DNA of 64,000 bases from Lepus europaeus (taxonomy: Eukaryota > Chordata > Mammalia > Lagomorpha > Leporidae): the NCBI RefSeq assembly GCF_033115175.1, contig NC_084838.1, positions 62,464,468-62,528,467 of the forward strand, read 5' to 3'. The notes under the pieces were generated by a model that had not been told where the DNA came from, did not search any database, and saw only the letters and a list, made by a program, of their open reading frames with translations. The translations under genes were made by a program, and so were the position numbers. Positions within the stretch are counted from its first letter, which is position 1, and each line of letters starts with the position of its first letter. Below, piece after piece: positions 61,547 to 64,000 of this stretch.

Positions 61547-61846
61547 AGGGGGAGGTATTGTGACACAGAAGATTAAGCCATAGCTTCAGACACCCACATG
61601 CCAAGCCTGGGATCAAATCCCACCTCCCCTTCAAATCTGATCTCCTGCTAATGTGTACCTTGGGAAGCAACAGATGATGGATCAAGTATTTGGGCTTTTG
61701 CCACCTCTAGGAGATGGATCCTGCTTTGGCCTTGCTCAGCCCTTTCAGTTGTGGGCACTTGGGAAGTAAACCAGCAGATAGATCTTTTTCTTTCTCTTTC
61801 TTTTGTTTTGCTTTTCAAATAGATTTAAAAAAATAAACTTAAAAGT
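61547..61846 (+). mobile_element. Old CSINE, plus
   Basis: GGAGGTATTGTGACACAGAAG head, GATGATGGATCAAGTATTTGG body, TTTTGCTTTTCAAATAGATT end. Confidence 0.8.
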
Positions 61847-61904
61847 AAAGATACATGATTCAGTTTCATCATTAATATTTGTGTTTGATTGGAAATATCC
61901 TTAT

Positions 61905-62010
61905 CAATGCCAAGGACAAAATAATATTTATTGAGAACCTACCATGTACTAGATTCAGTTGAAATTGGTTACAAATATCTGATTTAATTTCCCCATAATC
62001 CTATGAAAGA
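61905..62010 (+). repeat. MIR, diverged
   Basis: AATATTTATTGAGAACCTAC, CATGTACTAGATTCAGT and the following bases match the MIR 5' half. Confidence 0.6.
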
Positions 62011-64000
62011 ATATCATACCATGTGAATAAACTCAGATTTTGAAGATTTAAATAAACTAGCCATGAATAAATGTAGAAAAACAGAAAAACTTGCAGTCAC
62101 ATTCAGGTCATTATTATGGTTCACAACTACAAATTGTAGCATGATCCTATTTACATGTGAATAAATAAAGACTATAAGGACAAGAAAGGGATTAATTACA
62201 TTGACCAAGTCAAATGCAGAAATTCAAAACAAGAAAACTAAAACCATTCTACTTTTTAAAAACAGAAGAACATTCCAAGGGAAGATACACAAAAGGAAAT
62301 AACTGAATGAATTCCCTAAATACAGTTCTCATGGATGCTTGATAGCTTTTTATTGTTCATTGAGCCAAGTGACGTCAGTCATGTACGCACAAATATATAG
62401 AAGCAACTCATGATCTGCAAGATAAAGAATGCAATATTGTCTTTTGCTCATAAGTTTGGCAGTCACCAGTTTAAACTTTGAAAATGTGGGTGTTCTCGTG
62501 AGTTCAATAGCACCATTTTCTTCTCTTTGCTAATTATGTTGGTCATGCAACAGTCAGGCACCCAGTCAGAGCCAATTTCATAAGAAATTATTTAAGATCT
62601 GAAGGCATTCAGAAGAAAGAAAGATCATGAAATAATTACAAATAGTTGGAGAAACAAATTATTAGTTTAAAGACAATCTGCCATCACCTTACTTTCATTT
62701 TAGGTCATTAATTCTATAGTCATGTCAATTAACTTTGGGGAATAATTCACACTGAAGGATAATAATTTATAAAGTATGTAGATCACATTTGTCATTTATA
62801 AGGACTATGGAAAAATATTTTTAAAGCTGAAAAATAAATCCACTTCAAAAAGCTTCATACTGGAAGTATTACACTTTTGAGTACAGTGACAAAAATAACA
62901 CAAAATGAAACAAAACACAAATACAAATGTATGCACAGGCAGGTGTAAAATCTGTGCTGTTTAATTATGTCTAATTTGTTATCTGTGTAGCTGTACCTTA
63001 AAGAGAACTTTCTGATCCAATGTAAATAAACATTTACATAAATATATGACTATATTTATTTGTTGATTTCTTGAGACTGAGCTCCCTGTCATACAAAATA
63101 ATATTTTGCATATTTTTAAATAACAATTATTGGTTTCCTTTTTACAAGTAAATTTCTTTGTGTTTGTCCATATTTGATGCGAAATTTGGCAGTCTGATAA
63201 ATTTGTCCTTTATAATCCTTAGAATCTTGAAAGAAAATTGAGATAATCTTATTCCCAATTATTTCTAATATGGAAACAGAACACATAGAACTTTGCAATT
63301 ATACCAAGTATTTTCATCTTTTTACACCTGCAAAGTATCCTTAAATTCAGAAAGTGAGTTAAGACCAATGATAACATTAGTATTTTAAATTCTAGTAGGA
63401 CATATGATAATGTTGAATATTTCCAAATTTATTGCATGAAGCTCTGAAAATCCTGATCCTCAAACCTCATAAAAGTAGCATGTCAACACAAATATAGTGA
63501 TCAATCTTACAATAAAATAGCAGCAAATAAATTCCAGAAGCATATTAAAATAAGAATATTTTTAATAAATATTTTACTTCAATTATATTTATTTATTTAT
63601 TTTAGGGAATTTATTTTAGGGAAAGGAGTAATGTATTTTGTCAATAGGTAAAAGTGAAAAAAAAAAAAAACAAAACAAAACTATGGAGTTCTTAGGAAAC
63701 CCTTAAGGACATTTAAGAATATCTAGTAACTCTTTCTGCTAAAAATAAATTTTAGATGAATTGGATGTGGTTAAAATTGAAACACTCTAAGTATTTCTTA
63801 CTGAAATCAAAATGAGGCCAGCATGGCTGCTATCACCACCATTAGAAGCATTGTTTTGAAGATGTACCTAAGGTAATTAGAAATGAAATAGAAAAGAATA
63901 AGAGAATAAGTACTCTTTGGAAATTCTGAGGTAAGTTTATGATGCTTCTATAGCTGCTTATGGTGACTATATCAGAAAAAAAATCATGTAAGATGTTTAT
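62011..64000. other. Intergenic DNA, nothing recognised
   Basis: AT-rich to the window end, with TATTTATT-type low complexity at 63560-63605 and an A-run at 63657-63670. No gene seen. Confidence 0.45.

Overview
The window is mammalian nuclear DNA from a lagomorph, most likely the European rabbit (a hare is not excluded). The evidence is more than thirty copies of the lagomorph tRNA-derived C-SINE (CSINE) and several lagomorph-type LINE-1 3' ends. No prokaryotic features are present. Most open frames are chance ORFs inside repeats.

The only protein-coding gene I can support is TYRP1 (tyrosinase-related protein 1, the brown locus), complete on the minus strand. Seven coding exons were placed by protein identity and splice sites: exon 2 35912-36296 (coding part), exon 3 34507-34829, exon 4 31727-31931, exon 5 27761-27928, exon 6 24923-25102, exon 7 22500-22646 and exon 8 21506-21711. 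They sum to 1614 nt, or 537 residues plus stop, the same length as human TYRP1. All joins keep frame. Six introns use GT-AG or match it; intron 5 has a GC-AG donor. A non-coding exon 1 and a melanocyte-type promoter with an M-box lie at about 36.8-37.1 kb. The protein is an intact melanosomal type I membrane glycoprotein with all six metal-binding histidines.

Layout: 1-20 kb is the 3' flank of TYRP1, made of CSINEs, an old LINE-1 with nested SINEs (5.8-8.4 kb), a twin-primed LINE-1 (4.7-5.4 kb), an MLT1-like LTR (10.75-11.26 kb) and LINE-1 pieces at 17.9-19.6 kb. TYRP1 fills about 20.3-37.0 kb, with CSINE and MIR copies in its introns. From 37 to 64 kb is a gene-free 5' flank with CSINE clusters, two Tigger-type DNA transposon fossils (40.4 and 44.1 kb), a repeat-free block at 50.5-50.9 kb that could be a distal melanocyte enhancer, a layered LINE-1 (54.7-58.4 kb) carrying three CSINEs and a Tigger-like MITE, and a younger lagomorph LINE-1 3' end (58.4-59.7 kb).

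I found no new multi-gene system. The most useful observations are the GC-AG intron, the promoter and upstream-ATG architecture of TYRP1, an extra N-glycosylation sequon next to the membrane span, the wild-type state of codon 190 at the rabbit brown locus, and several well-preserved retrotransposition scars. Repeat family names are from memory of consensus sequences, not from a database search.
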